From contig NZ_JFZG01000006.1 in assembly GCF_000607165.1 (NCBI RefSeq), positions 434,001-498,000 of the forward strand: 64,000 nt of DNA, given 5' to 3'. This DNA comes from Ralstonia pickettii (GTDB lineage Bacteria; Pseudomonadota; Gammaproteobacteria; Burkholderiales; Burkholderiaceae). Position 1 is the stretch's first letter. Each line of letters begins with the position of its first letter. The notes beneath the pieces were generated by a model. That model was not told the origin of the DNA, searched no databases, and was given only the letters and a program-made list of their open reading frames with translations. Below are positions 26,168 through 34,877 of the stretch, piece after piece. The position numbers and the translations under genes were made by a program.

Positions 26168-26953
26168 TCAGTCGCGATACGAAGCGTCGATTTTATCCAG
26201 TTTGCGCAAGAGCGCCGGCCACTCGATCACGCCTTCAATGGCGCCGCCATCCTCAAGCTGTTCTGCCGCGCGATCTGCCACGTGCGGCGCGGGCGAGACG
26301 ACCTCGCCGCCGGCGAGTGCGTGAATCTGGATCTCGCATGCCTTGATGAGTGTGGCCATCAGCACGTGCGCCTCGGCCACGGTACGGCCGACGGTGAGCG
26401 TGCCGTGATTGCGCAGCAACATGGCGAAATGGGTGCCCAGCGATGCGGTAAGGCGGCCGCCCTCTTCCGGTGTAAAGGCAAGCCCTTCGTAATCGTGATA
26501 CGCAATGCGCCGGTGAAACCGCAGCGCATGCTGTGACAACGGCAGCAGCCCGTGCTTTTGCGCCGACACGGCAATGCCGGCCGTGTTATGCAGATGGATC
26601 ACGCACTGCGCGTCGGGCCGGGCGGCGTGCACGGCGGCGTGCAATGCGAAGCCCGTCACGTTGACGGACGGACGCGTAGCTGCGTCGGGCCAATCGCCGA
26701 CAAGCTGGCCGCGGCCATTGATCTTGACCAGGTTGGATGCGGTGATCTCGTCGAACGCGAGGCCGAACGCGTTGATCAGGAAGTGATCAGGCTCGCCCGG
26801 CACGGTGGCCGACAGGTGGGTGTAGACAAGGTCGTCCCAACCGTTGAGCGCGGCCAGGCGATATGCGGCGGCAAGATCGACGCGCACCGCGCGCTCGGCC
26901 TGGCTCATTTCGCCGCCAGACGTGACGGCATCGGGGCGCAGGGCAAAAGACAT
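26168..26953 (-). CDS. Class II aldolase/adducin family protein
   Basis: This 261-residue protein has the class II aldolase fold. Metal ligands are visible in VIHLHNTAG (His120 and His122) and LRNHGTL (near 183). The position of the catalytic Glu of fuculose aldolase (EWRFH) is TGFALH here, so that Glu is missing; this is usual for the adducin-like branch, whose reaction is often decarboxylation or unknown. I chose the ATG at 26953 because GGAGGAG precedes it. That ribosome binding site is inside a perfect hairpin, listed separately. It belongs to the minus-strand run with tautomerase and threonine aldolase. Confidence 0.85.
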   Translation of the reverse strand: MSFALRPDAVTSGGEMSQAERAVRVDLAAAYRLAALNGWDDLVYTHLSATVPGEPDHFLINAFGLAFDEITASNLVKINGRGQLVGDWPDAATRPSVNVTGFALHAAVHAARPDAQCVIHLHNTAGIAVSAQKHGLLPLSQHALRFHRRIAYHDYEGLAFTPEEGGRLTASLGTHFAMLLRNHGTLTVGRTVAEAHVLMATLIKACEIQIHALAGGEVVSPAPHVADRAAEQLEDGGAIEGVIEWPALLRKLDKIDASYRD

Positions 26954-26957
26954 GGGG

Positions 26958-26974
26958 CTCCTCCAATGGAGGAG
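26958..26974 (-). promoter_or_regulatory. Hairpin that occludes the ribosome binding site of the class II aldolase gene
   Basis: On the minus strand CTCCTCC is followed by ATT and then GGAGGAG, a perfect 7-bp stem with a three-base loop. GGAGGAG is also the Shine-Dalgarno sequence four bases before the ATG at 26953. Folding would hide the ribosome site, so translation may need a trans factor, antisense RNA or temperature change. Confidence 0.55.
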
Positions 26975-27028
26975 GCATTCTAGAACGGGTGCGCTGAGCG
27001 CGTTGTACACGCCTTCACATGCCGCGCA

Positions 27029-28243
27029 TCACGCACGCGCCGGTGCCACCCGCTTCACCACAAGAAAGGTCGCCACGCCCGCCACGAGCGACACCGCTGC
27101 CACGGCCAGTGATGCATTGAAGCCGCCCGTGGCCGCAAACAGCCGGTTCGCAAGCGGCGGCCCGACGATCTGGCCGATGCCATACGCGGCCGTCATGAGC
27201 CCCATCAGACGCGGCACAGCATGCGGCCAGAGCCGGCGCGCCTCGCGCATGGCGAACAGCGTGATCGCCGTGAACGGCAGGCCGAGCAGCGTGCTGGAAA
27301 GCGCCAGCCCCGCCACCGTTGGCCACACGATGCTGGTAGTCACAGCAAGCGCCTGCATGGCGTAGGCCGTGGCCAGCAGCGAGCGGTTGTCGCGCGCCAG
27401 ACTGATCCGCGTGGAAAGGAACGCCCCGAGCGCCACTCCCGCACCGAACATCGGCCAGAACAGATCGGGCCAGACCGAACCCGCCGGCAGCACCTTGCGC
27501 GCGATCACGGGCAGGAACGTGGCGGTGATGATGTAGCCAAAGCCGGCCAGGCCGTAGGCGAGCGTCAGCGCGCTGGTGGGCGCATCCAGGCCGGGTGCCG
27601 TCCCGGATACAGCCGGCGCCGGAGCAGCATGCGCATGCGCTTCCGGCCGGATGGTCGACCACACCGCCGCCGAGAGCAGCGCCGACAGCACGCCAAACGC
27701 AATCCATGCCGACGTTGCGTGCCAACCCAGCGCCACCATCCCGCTGGCCGCCAAGCCCGGTATGGCGATGCCAAGACCCGGCCCGCAGAAAATGATGCCG
27801 CCGAGCGCCGCATGGCCCAGCTCGGTCAGCCGATGGAGGCACCAGCCCGCCGTAAAGACAAACACCAGCGCGCTGGCCATGCCGGCTGCAAAGCGCAGGA
27901 GAAGCCACGCCGGCTGTCCTTGCAGGACGCCCATTCCGGCGGTCAGCAGCACTGTCGCAACCAGGCCGATGCGGATGAGCCGTGCCGCGTCGCCGCGCAC
28001 CGCCATGCAGGCCAGCGCGCCAACGAAATAGCCCAGGTAGTTGCCGGTGGCCAGCCAACTGCCCTGCGCCAACGTCAGGCTGCCGTCGTGAAGCATCATC
28101 GGCAGGATCGGCGTGAAGGCGAAGCGGCCGATGCCCATCGCCACGGACAGCGCCACCATGCCCGCAATCGCCACGCGCCATGCGGTGGCCCGCTGGGAAC
28201 GCGCGGCGGACAAGGTAGAGGTAGACGACAGCGTGTGCTCCAT
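27029..28243 (-). CDS. MFS transporter, YbfB/YjiJ-like
   Basis: This 404-residue inner membrane transporter has 12 predicted hydrophobic segments. The N-terminal signature AIAGMVALSVAMGIGRFAFTPILPMML matches the YbfB/YjiJ family (MFS_4), whose substrates are mostly unknown. The ATG at 28243 is the best start; the sequence upstream belongs to the intergenic region. A LysR gene is divergently transcribed 102 bases away and is the probable regulator. Confidence 0.86.
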   Translation of the reverse strand: MEHTLSSTSTLSAARSQRATAWRVAIAGMVALSVAMGIGRFAFTPILPMMLHDGSLTLAQGSWLATGNYLGYFVGALACMAVRGDAARLIRIGLVATVLLTAGMGVLQGQPAWLLLRFAAGMASALVFVFTAGWCLHRLTELGHAALGGIIFCGPGLGIAIPGLAASGMVALGWHATSAWIAFGVLSALLSAAVWSTIRPEAHAHAAPAPAVSGTAPGLDAPTSALTLAYGLAGFGYIITATFLPVIARKVLPAGSVWPDLFWPMFGAGVALGAFLSTRISLARDNRSLLATAYAMQALAVTTSIVWPTVAGLALSSTLLGLPFTAITLFAMREARRLWPHAVPRLMGLMTAAYGIGQIVGPPLANRLFAATGGFNASLAVAAVSLVAGVATFLVVKRVAPARA

Positions 28244-28345
28244 GGAAAGGCCCGGATGAGGAAATCGGCACTTCATCGTACGCAAGGCCGTCCATCCTGA
28301 AAAATGAATTATATTGAACAAACCCATTAGCATTTGAGATACATC
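28244..28345. promoter_or_regulatory. Shared control region of the MFS and LysR genes
   Basis: The 102 bases between the divergent genes carry an A+T-rich core, ATGAATTATATTGAA (28304-28318). It contains TATAAT on the minus strand (28313-28308) and TATATT on the plus strand. A LysR-type protein usually binds such divergent regions. I found no perfect T-N11-A palindrome, so the exact operator is not assigned. Confidence 0.4.
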
Positions 28346-29254
28346 ATGGATCTGTCCTCGCTTGAGATCTTTCGGACGGTGGTGCGGGAAGGCGGCGTCA
28401 CGCGGGCGGCCCAGCAGTTGAATCGCGTGCAGTCGAATGTGACGACACGCATCCGCCAGCTCGAGACCTCGCTGGGCGTGCAACTGTTCGTGCGCGAGAG
28501 CAAGCGCATGGTGCTCACGCCCGCCGGTCAGACCTTGCTGACCTACGCCGACGACATCCTCCGCCTGGCCGCAGAAGCACGCCAAGCCGTGCAGCCGCGC
28601 GAGCCGCACGGGCGCCTGCGCATCGCCTCGATGGAAAGCACGGCGGCAAGCCGGCTTCCGGCCCTGCTGGCCACGCTGCATCAGCGCTGGCCGCGCGTGC
28701 AACTCGAACTGGTAACGATGACCACGCGCCAGTCCCTCCAGGCGCTGTCCAACTTTGAAGTCGATTGCGCGTTCGTTGCCGAAACGGCGTGCCTGAACAA
28801 CACGCGCGCCGCCATGACGACGCTGCCGGCCTTTGCAGAAGAGCTGGTGCTGATTGCCCACCGCGCTCATCCGCCAATCCGCCGCGCTGTGGACGTGCAG
28901 ACCGCCGGCATGCTCGCGTTCGAACCCGGCTGCGCCTATCGGCAATTGATCGAAGACTGGTTCGCCGCAGATGGCGTGGTGCCTTCCCGGGTGCTGGAGC
29001 TTGGCTCGTATCACGCCATCGTCGCGTGCGCGGCGGCGGGCATTGGCGTGGCGCTGGTGCCGCGCTCGGTGCTTGAGCTATATACGAATGCCCCGGAAAT
29101 CAGCATCCACGCGCTGGGTAAGCCCGGCCGTGTCGACACGCTGCTCGCCTGGCACCGCGACATGGCAGGGCCCGCCCTACAGGCGCTGGTTCAGTTGCTG
29201 AGCGAGCCAAAACCAGTGCCAAGCGCACCCACGCGCGAGGCCATTGCCGCCTAA
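28346..29254 (+). CDS. LysR family transcriptional regulator
   Basis: This 302-residue regulator begins with a winged helix-turn-helix (MDLSSLEIFRTVVREGGVTRAAQQLNRVQSNVTTRIRQLE), the LysR signature. The rest is a periplasmic-binding-protein-like effector domain. It probably controls the divergent MFS gene and autoregulates. The inducer is unknown. A TTG at 28334 also opens the frame, but the ATG at 28346 matches the family start. Confidence 0.9.
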   Translation: MDLSSLEIFRTVVREGGVTRAAQQLNRVQSNVTTRIRQLETSLGVQLFVRESKRMVLTPAGQTLLTYADDILRLAAEARQAVQPREPHGRLRIASMESTAASRLPALLATLHQRWPRVQLELVTMTTRQSLQALSNFEVDCAFVAETACLNNTRAAMTTLPAFAEELVLIAHRAHPPIRRAVDVQTAGMLAFEPGCAYRQLIEDWFAADGVVPSRVLELGSYHAIVACAAAGIGVALVPRSVLELYTNAPEISIHALGKPGRVDTLLAWHRDMAGPALQALVQLLSEPKPVPSAPTREAIAA

Positions 29255-29329
29255 ACTGAAAGCGGATATCGGGACCGTGCCGCAGGTCTGATCAGGCAAA
29301 AACCGCGGCAATCACGGACGGAGGCGCGA

Positions 29330-30709
29330 ATGCGGCCGTCGTTGCGGATGCGGCGTTGGATAGGATGGTTGGCAGCGGTCATCGCCGCGGTCTGGACCAG
29401 CCTTGCCGTGGCAGCCGCGCCGGTCGTGGTGTTGCCGGTCACCGGTGCCATCGGGCCAGCCAGCGCAGCCTATGTGATCCGCGGCCTGCAACAGGCGCGC
29501 GATCAAGGTGCGCAGCTTGTTGTGCTGCAAATGGATACGCCCGGCGGCCTCGATGCGTCGATGCGCCAGATCATTCAGGCCATCCTTGCGTCGCCCGTGC
29601 CGGTGGCAGGCTACGTGGCCCCCGGCGGCGCGCGGGCAGCGAGCGCGGGCACCTACATCCTCTATGCATGCCACGTTGCGGCGATGGCGCCCGCCACGAA
29701 CCTGGGTGCGGCGTCTCCCGTGGCGATCGGCATGGGCGGCCACGCTCCCGGCCCCGGCGACAGTGCCAAACCGGCCAGCGCGCCAATCGTCTCTTCCAGC
29801 AACGAAGACACCCTCGCCCGCAAGCAGATGCACGACGCGGCGGCGTACATCCGCGGGCTGGCGCAACTGCGTGGTCGCAATGCGGAATGGGCCGAGCGCG
29901 CCGTGCGTGAAGCCGTGAGCCTCGACGCGCCCGAAGCCGCGAGCCAGCACGTGATCGATCTTGTTGCGGCAAGCCTTCCTGATCTGCTCAAGCAAGTCGA
30001 CGGCCGCGCGGTGCGCACGTCCGCCGGCGTGGTCACGCTGCATACGGCAGAGGCCACGATCGTCACGCTGGAGCCGGACTGGCGCAACCACTTCCTCGGC
30101 GTCATTACCGATCCAAGCCTGGCGCTGTTGCTGCTGACGGTGGGCGTGTACGCACTCATCTTCGAGTTCTCGACGCCGGGCATGGTTGTGCCGGGCATCC
30201 TCGGCGCAGTGTGCATCGTGGTGGCGCTCTACGGGTTGCAGATGCTGCCGATCAACTACGCGGGGCTTGCCCTCATCGCACTCGGCCTAGGTTGCATGGT
30301 TGCTGAAGCATTCCTGCCGACGTTCGGCGCGCTCGGCGTGGGCGGCATCGTTGCGTTCGTGCTGGGCGCGGTGATGCTGATCGACACGCAAACGCCGGGC
30401 TTTGGCGTACCGCTGCCCTTGATCGTATCGATGGCGTTCGTGAGCCTGGCGGTGATCCTGCTGCTCTCGAGCATGGCTCTGCGGGCACGGCGGCGCCCGA
30501 ACGTGGCCGGTGGCGACATCCTCATCGGCATGACCGGCGAATTGCTGGAGCTGGACCCGACCGACCCAAACGACCCGGCCGCCGGCTGGGCACAAGTGCA
30601 TGGCGAGCGCTGGCGCGTGCACTGCGACGGGCCCCTCGCACGCGGCGACCGTGTGCGCGTGACGGCGCGGCACGGCCTGACGCTGAACGTCGTCCCGGCG
30701 TCATTCTGA
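29330..30709 (+). CDS. nfeD: NfeD-type membrane-bound serine protease
   Basis: This 459-residue protein is an NfeD/STOPP-type ClpP-class membrane protease. A signal peptide is followed by the protease domain with [20 protein letters not shown], whose Ser is the probable nucleophile. Three or four transmembrane helices lie around residues 255-385, and a soluble OB-fold domain ([11 protein letters not shown]) closes the protein. It is co-transcribed with the slipin 10 bases downstream. NfeD-slipin pairs are widespread and the slipin C-terminus is a protease substrate in some archaea. The ATG at 29330 is preceded by GGAGG. Confidence 0.9.
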   Translation: MRPSLRMRRWIGWLAAVIAAVWTSLAVAAAPVVVLPVTGAIGPASAAYVIRGLQQARDQGAQLVVLQMDTPGGLDASMRQIIQAILASPVPVAGYVAPGGARAASAGTYILYACHVAAMAPATNLGAASPVAIGMGGHAPGPGDSAKPASAPIVSSSNEDTLARKQMHDAAAYIRGLAQLRGRNAEWAERAVREAVSLDAPEAASQHVIDLVAASLPDLLKQVDGRAVRTSAGVVTLHTAEATIVTLEPDWRNHFLGVITDPSLALLLLTVGVYALIFEFSTPGMVVPGILGAVCIVVALYGLQMLPINYAGLALIALGLGCMVAEAFLPTFGALGVGGIVAFVLGAVMLIDTQTPGFGVPLPLIVSMAFVSLAVILLLSSMALRARRRPNVAGGDILIGMTGELLELDPTDPNDPAAGWAQVHGERWRVHCDGPLARGDRVRVTARHGLTLNVVPASF

Positions 30710-30719
30710 GGAGAAGAAC

Positions 30720-31478
30720 ATGGTCTACGGATTTTTTAGTGCAGGCGGCCTGATCTTCCTGGCCGTGCTGCTGGTCATCTCGTCGTTTCGGGTGCTGCGC
30801 GAATACGAGCGCGGCGTGGTGTTCCTGCTCGGCCGCTTCTGGCGCGTGAAGGGGCCAGGGCTGGTGCTCATCGTGCCGGCCATCCAGCAGATGGTGCGCG
30901 TGGACTTGCGCACGGTGGTGATGGACGTGCCGCCCCAGGATGTGATCTCGCACGACAACGTATCGGTCAAGGTCAATGCGGTGGTGTATTTCCGTGTAGT
31001 CGATCCGGAGCGCGCCATCATTCAGGTGGCCAACTATCTTGAAGCGACAAGCCAGCTCGCGCAGACCACGCTGCGCGCCATCCTCGGCAAACACGAGCTG
31101 GATGAGATGCTGGCCGAGCGCGAAAAGCTCAACCTCGACATCCAGAAGGTGCTCGACATCCAGACCGACCCGTGGGGCATCAAGATCGCGAACGTGGAGA
31201 TCAAGCACGTCGACCTGAACGAATCGATGATCCGCGCCATCGCCCGCCAGGCCGAGGCCGAACGCGAACGCCGCGCCAAGGTCATCCACGCGGAAGGCGA
31301 GCTGCAGGCATCGGAAAAGCTGCTGGAAGCCGCGCGCATGCTGGCCCAGCAACCCGAGGCAATCCAGTTGCGCTACCTGCAGACGCTCACGCAGATCGCC
31401 GGTGACAGAAGTTCGACGATTGTCTTTCCGCTGCCGATGGATGTGCTGGGCGCAGTGAAGAAAGCCGCCGCCGGCTGA
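30720..31478 (+). CDS. Slipin / stomatin-like SPFH protein
   Basis: This 252-residue SPFH-domain protein has one N-terminal membrane segment ([22 protein letters not shown]). The SPFH core follows: [42 protein letters not shown] and [19 protein letters not shown]. The C-terminus is a charged coiled coil ([24 protein letters not shown]). It likely oligomerises in membrane microdomains with the NfeD protease. GAGGAGAA precedes the start. The stop lies six bases from the convergent TonB receptor stop. Confidence 0.93.
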   Translation: MVYGFFSAGGLIFLAVLLVISSFRVLREYERGVVFLLGRFWRVKGPGLVLIVPAIQQMVRVDLRTVVMDVPPQDVISHDNVSVKVNAVVYFRVVDPERAIIQVANYLEATSQLAQTTLRAILGKHELDEMLAEREKLNLDIQKVLDIQTDPWGIKIANVEIKHVDLNESMIRAIARQAEAERERRAKVIHAEGELQASEKLLEAARMLAQQPEAIQLRYLQTLTQIAGDRSSTIVFPLPMDVLGAVKKAAAG

Positions 31479-31484
31479 CACGCA

Positions 31485-33593
31485 TCACAGATCGATCTTC
31501 ATGCCGAGCTTGAAGAGCCGTGGCGCGCCCATCGACAGACGGTTGTTGCCGGCGCCCGCCCAGTAGCGCTTGTCGGTCAGGTTGTCGACATTGAACTGCA
31601 GCGTTGCCCGCTTGCCCGAGACGCGCGTCACGTAACGCACGCCTGCACTGAAGAGCGTCGTGCCGCCCAGCTCTGCCTGGTTGGCATCATTCACAGGGCG
31701 CGGGCCAAGGTAATAGGCGCCTGCATTGAACGAGACCGAACGCAGCATCGGCAGCGTGTATTCCGCAAAGACGCTGGCGGTGCTGCGCGGCGTGTTCTCC
31801 GGCGTTTTTCCGTCGAGGCCGTTACCGACACTGCGGAACTTCGCGTCCGTCCAGCCTGCGGAGGCCAGCAGCGACAGGTCCTTGGTGACGCGGCCTTGGG
31901 CGGTCAGCTCGATACCGCGAATGCGCTCGCGCCCATCCTGCACGAAGACGTTCGCGTCGTTGGTGTAGCTCGCGGCGCGGTCGATGTCGTACACGGCAGC
32001 GGCGAGCTGTGTGCCGGCTGGCGTCTCGTAGCGCACGCCCACCTCCTTCTGTTCCGACAGCGCAGGCGGCATGGCCACATTGGCGTTGGCGGCCGTGTTG
32101 GGCGCGCGCGCACCGGCTTCCAGGCCCTGCGCGTACGACGCGTATGCCGACAGCGCCGGCGTGAACTTGTAGATGACCGCGCCCAGCGGCGTGGTCTTGC
32201 TGGCCTCGTATCGGTTGGGCGCCTGCTCGCTGGTGTAGCGCGTGTAGCGCAGGCCCGCGATCACCTGCCAGTGCTGCGACAGCGTCATGCGATCCAGCGC
32301 GTAGACACCCGTATCCACGGCGCGCTGCTCTGCGGTGACGCCCGTGCCGGTGGTGGGCAGCCAGCCGAGATCGACCGGGTTGTACAGATTCTGCGCGCCG
32401 GAGAAGCGGTCCGAGTACACGGCCGCCTGGCGCATGTCGGATCGCGCAATGCCGAAGGTCAGGTCATGCGTGATCCAACCCGTTTTCTCGGTACCGGAGA
32501 TGTCGGCACGCACGTGGCTGGTGTTCCAGCGGCCGCTCTGGCGCTGGCCAGAGACTGTGCCGGCGCCCGTCACCGCGTTGGTCAGGCGAAATTCCGAGAA
32601 CGCCCGCGTGCGCGCCGTCTCCGACATGCCGCCTTCCACCGTCAGCAGCCACGTATCGGCGAGCGCGTAATCGGCACGCAGCAACGCATTGGTGTTGTTG
32701 CCGTCAAAGTCGGCCCACCCCGGCGAAATGCGTTTGGCCGGGTCGGGCATGGCCGGCAAGGTGATGACGCCGTTCTTGGCGGCGGGCAGCGTCACCACCG
32801 ATTGTTCGGTGATGACCTTGCGCGAGTATTCCACGTCGGCCTTCAGGCTCAGGCGGCTGTTGACCTTCCAGTCGAAAGCCACGGCGGCAAGCTGGCGCGT
32901 ACCGTCAATGCCGCTTGTTGGCGACTGCAGCGAGCCGCCCGCCGCATTGAAGCGCAGGCCGTACTGATTGTCTTCACCAAAGCGGCGCCCCACGTCGAGC
33001 GTGCCGACCACGGTGCCGTTGCTGTCGAACTGCATGCCCAACGTGGTGACCGGCGTATTGCCCGCACGCTTCGTGACTAGGTTCACCACGCCGCCCGGAG
33101 TCGTGTAGCCGTAATACAGCGCCGACACGCCCTTGAGCACCTCCACGCGCTCCTTGTCCTCAAGCGGGATGGCCGTGAGCGCCGGAATCGGCATCGAGCC
33201 GTTGAAGCGGAAATTGGTGCGGTTCTCCAGCGTCACGCCGCGAATGGCGAGGTTATCGAACGTCTCGCCCGAAAGCTGCTGGCGCGTCACGCCGGCCGTG
33301 TTGCGCAGGGCGTCGTACAGCGACGTGTCCTGCTGCGCGTCGAGCGCCTCGCGCGTGACCACGTTCACGGTGGCAGGGATGTCGCGCAACGCCATGCCCC
33401 GAAACGCGCCGACCTGCGCCGTGCTGGCCGCAAAGCCGCGCTGACTGCCCGCAGTGACGGTCGTCTCATTCAGGTCGACCGTGGCGGCACCTGTGGCCGG
33501 CGGGCTCTCTTCGGCATGCGCCCATGTGGAAACGGCAAGAGGAATGGCGGCGAGCGCGCAGGAGAATGCGCGGGCCGCGAGATGACGGTTCAT
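31485..33593 (-). CDS. TonB-dependent siderophore receptor
   Basis: This 702-residue outer membrane receptor takes up an iron-siderophore complex using TonB energy. I chose ATG 33593 (MNRHLAARAF) over an upstream TTG. The signal peptide ends AHAEES near residue 28. The TonB box region is VDLNETTVTAGS. The plug is VNVVTREALDAQQDTSLYDALRNTAGVTRQ. The barrel ends in KLGMKIDL. A Fur-box promoter lies about 190 bases upstream, and the leader contains a terminator-like hairpin. It is convergent with the NfeD/slipin operon. The siderophore is not known; no biosynthesis genes are adjacent. Confidence 0.93.
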   Translation of the reverse strand: MNRHLAARAFSCALAAIPLAVSTWAHAEESPPATGAATVDLNETTVTAGSQRGFAASTAQVGAFRGMALRDIPATVNVVTREALDAQQDTSLYDALRNTAGVTRQQLSGETFDNLAIRGVTLENRTNFRFNGSMPIPALTAIPLEDKERVEVLKGVSALYYGYTTPGGVVNLVTKRAGNTPVTTLGMQFDSNGTVVGTLDVGRRFGEDNQYGLRFNAAGGSLQSPTSGIDGTRQLAAVAFDWKVNSRLSLKADVEYSRKVITEQSVVTLPAAKNGVITLPAMPDPAKRISPGWADFDGNNTNALLRADYALADTWLLTVEGGMSETARTRAFSEFRLTNAVTGAGTVSGQRQSGRWNTSHVRADISGTEKTGWITHDLTFGIARSDMRQAAVYSDRFSGAQNLYNPVDLGWLPTTGTGVTAEQRAVDTGVYALDRMTLSQHWQVIAGLRYTRYTSEQAPNRYEASKTTPLGAVIYKFTPALSAYASYAQGLEAGARAPNTAANANVAMPPALSEQKEVGVRYETPAGTQLAAAVYDIDRAASYTNDANVFVQDGRERIRGIELTAQGRVTKDLSLLASAGWTDAKFRSVGNGLDGKTPENTPRSTASVFAEYTLPMLRSVSFNAGAYYLGPRPVNDANQAELGGTTLFSAGVRYVTRVSGKRATLQFNVDNLTDKRYWAGAGNNRLSMGAPRLFKLGMKIDL

Positions 33594-33649
33594 CGCAGGC
33601 AACAGGGTCGATCAGGATTAGCGAAACCGGACGCGCGGACATGCGCTGA

Positions 33650-33688
33650 GAGAAGAGAAAACGCGCCGCAAAACATCACGCGGCGCGT
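33650..33688 (-). terminator. Terminator-like hairpin in the TonB receptor leader
   Basis: On the minus strand, ACGCGCCGC pairs perfectly with GCGGCGCGT around a ten-base loop, followed by TTTTCTCTTCTCTC. It has the form of a rho-independent terminator but lies between the Fur-controlled promoter and the receptor start. It may attenuate receptor expression, or end a separate short RNA of about 140 bases. Confidence 0.55.
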
Positions 33689-33781
33689 CGATCCGTTGGC
33701 TGGCAGGTGGCAACCCGCTGGCTCGCCCGGCAAGAGCGATGGTCAGCGGTCAGGCAAGTTGCCCGTCGCCACCCATCAAAT

Positions 33782-33824
33782 GAGAATGATTCGCATTATA
33801 TAGATTGAAATGTGATGTCAGCAA
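33782..33824 (-). promoter_or_regulatory. Fur-box promoter of the TonB receptor gene
   Basis: The minus strand has TTGCTG (33824-33819), an 18-base spacer, and a perfect TATAAT (33800-33795). The 19-base Fur-like site GAGAATGATTCGCATTATA on the plus strand (33782-33800) overlaps the -10. It matches 14 of 19 positions of the GATAATGATAATCATTATC consensus. Iron-bound Fur would block RNA polymerase here. Confidence 0.75.
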
Positions 33825-33827
33825 CTG

Positions 33828-34877
33828 TTAATTCGCCGGTACCCCCTGCTTCCACTGCGGCCAGTGCTGCACGATGTCGTCCAGCAACGGCTTGGCCGCA
33901 TTGACGAGATTGTGCGTGGCCGGCACGAAACCGCCCTGCTGCGCGTAGTTGATGAGCCCGTCGGAGGCGCTCTGGCCATCGTAGGGGCGATCGAAGTCGG
34001 ACCCGGCACGCAGCAATGCCACGCGGCTGAAATCGACCTTGCCCGCACGGGCGCCGCGCGTGAGCACTTCCAGTGTGGCGTTGTCCTCCTGCGCGGTCGT
34101 GCAGTACGTGCCCTTGTTGTCGGTCATCGTCTTCACCCAGTCACGCGCCCGCTGGCCCAGGTTGCGGCCGGCCCACCACGTATCTGCGGAAGCCACGTCG
34201 CACTGGATGACAGCGGGTGGCTGGTTGGCCGGCGCATAAGGGTAGTTCTTGCGGAAGGCGATGGCCTCGGGGCTGTCTTCCAGCGTCGCCGATTTCGACA
34301 GCGTGTAGGCCCGCTGCAGCAGCGTCTCGTTGAGCTGGAACACTTCGGTGCGGTAGTCCATCGGCGGCTTCTCGCCTGGGCCCTTGGTGCCGATGCCGAA
34401 GTAGCCGTATGGCCAGCCTGCCGGCATCTCGCGCGCATCGATCTCGTGCGAGAGGCCGTAATCGACCGCATACCGCGCCCACGCCGCCGAGCCCACCGTC
34501 CCCTGCGCCGGATCGATGCCCGCAATGCCGGCAATCACAAAGTAGGTGTGCGAGAGGTCCAGCTTGCTGCGATAGAGCAACGCGGAAATCGTCGATGCGG
34601 CATTCGCATAGCCCATGCCCGTGGTGACCTGGCAGATGCCGTCGTAGTTGCACAGCATGTTGGGCGCGTCGGGCGACAAGCCGGAGATGTAGACCTTCTC
34701 CTTCAGGTCGTAGCGGTCGATGAATGGCTGTGCCTCGCCCTGGAACATGTTGATGACGATGACTTTCACTCCGTCATACGCGCAACTGTTCAAGGTCAGC
34801 GCTGCGGCACCGACCGCACAGAGCTTGGCGATCGTACGCAAACGAGGCATGGGCATCTTGAGTCGGGAATCGATCAT
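33828..34877 (-). CDS. Purine nucleoside permease family lipoprotein (second tandem copy)
   Basis: This 349-residue exported protein belongs to the purine nucleoside permease (NUP) family, first described in Candida. I chose ATG 34877 because it overlaps the upstream stop as ATGA, and the first hydrophobic stretch ends in a lipobox LNSC, so it is probably a lipoprotein. Family segments are VIVINMFQGEAQPFIDRY, YFVIAGIAGIDPAQGTVG and TYCTTAQEDNATLEVL. The fold resembles nucleoside phosphorylases more than a membrane permease, so enzymatic or binding activity is possible. It is about the same length as its upstream paralog. Confidence 0.8.
   Translation of the reverse strand: MIDSRLKMPMPRLRTIAKLCAVGAAALTLNSCAYDGVKVIVINMFQGEAQPFIDRYDLKEKVYISGLSPDAPNMLCNYDGICQVTTGMGYANAASTISALLYRSKLDLSHTYFVIAGIAGIDPAQGTVGSAAWARYAVDYGLSHEIDAREMPAGWPYGYFGIGTKGPGEKPPMDYRTEVFQLNETLLQRAYTLSKSATLEDSPEAIAFRKNYPYAPANQPPAVIQCDVASADTWWAGRNLGQRARDWVKTMTDNKGTYCTTAQEDNATLEVLTRGARAGKVDFSRVALLRAGSDFDRPYDGQSASDGLINYAQQGGFVPATHNLVNAAKPLLDDIVQHWPQWKQGVPAN

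Noticed and set aside
33750-33776. Eight-codon minus-strand frame (MGGDGQLA) in the TonB receptor leader
   Set aside because: It could be a leader peptide, but there is no Shine-Dalgarno site and no enriched codon, so I do not call it.
33594-33780. Cobalamin-type riboswitch in the TonB receptor leader
   Set aside because: I looked for the conserved B12-box sequence and did not find it; the Fur box explains iron control.
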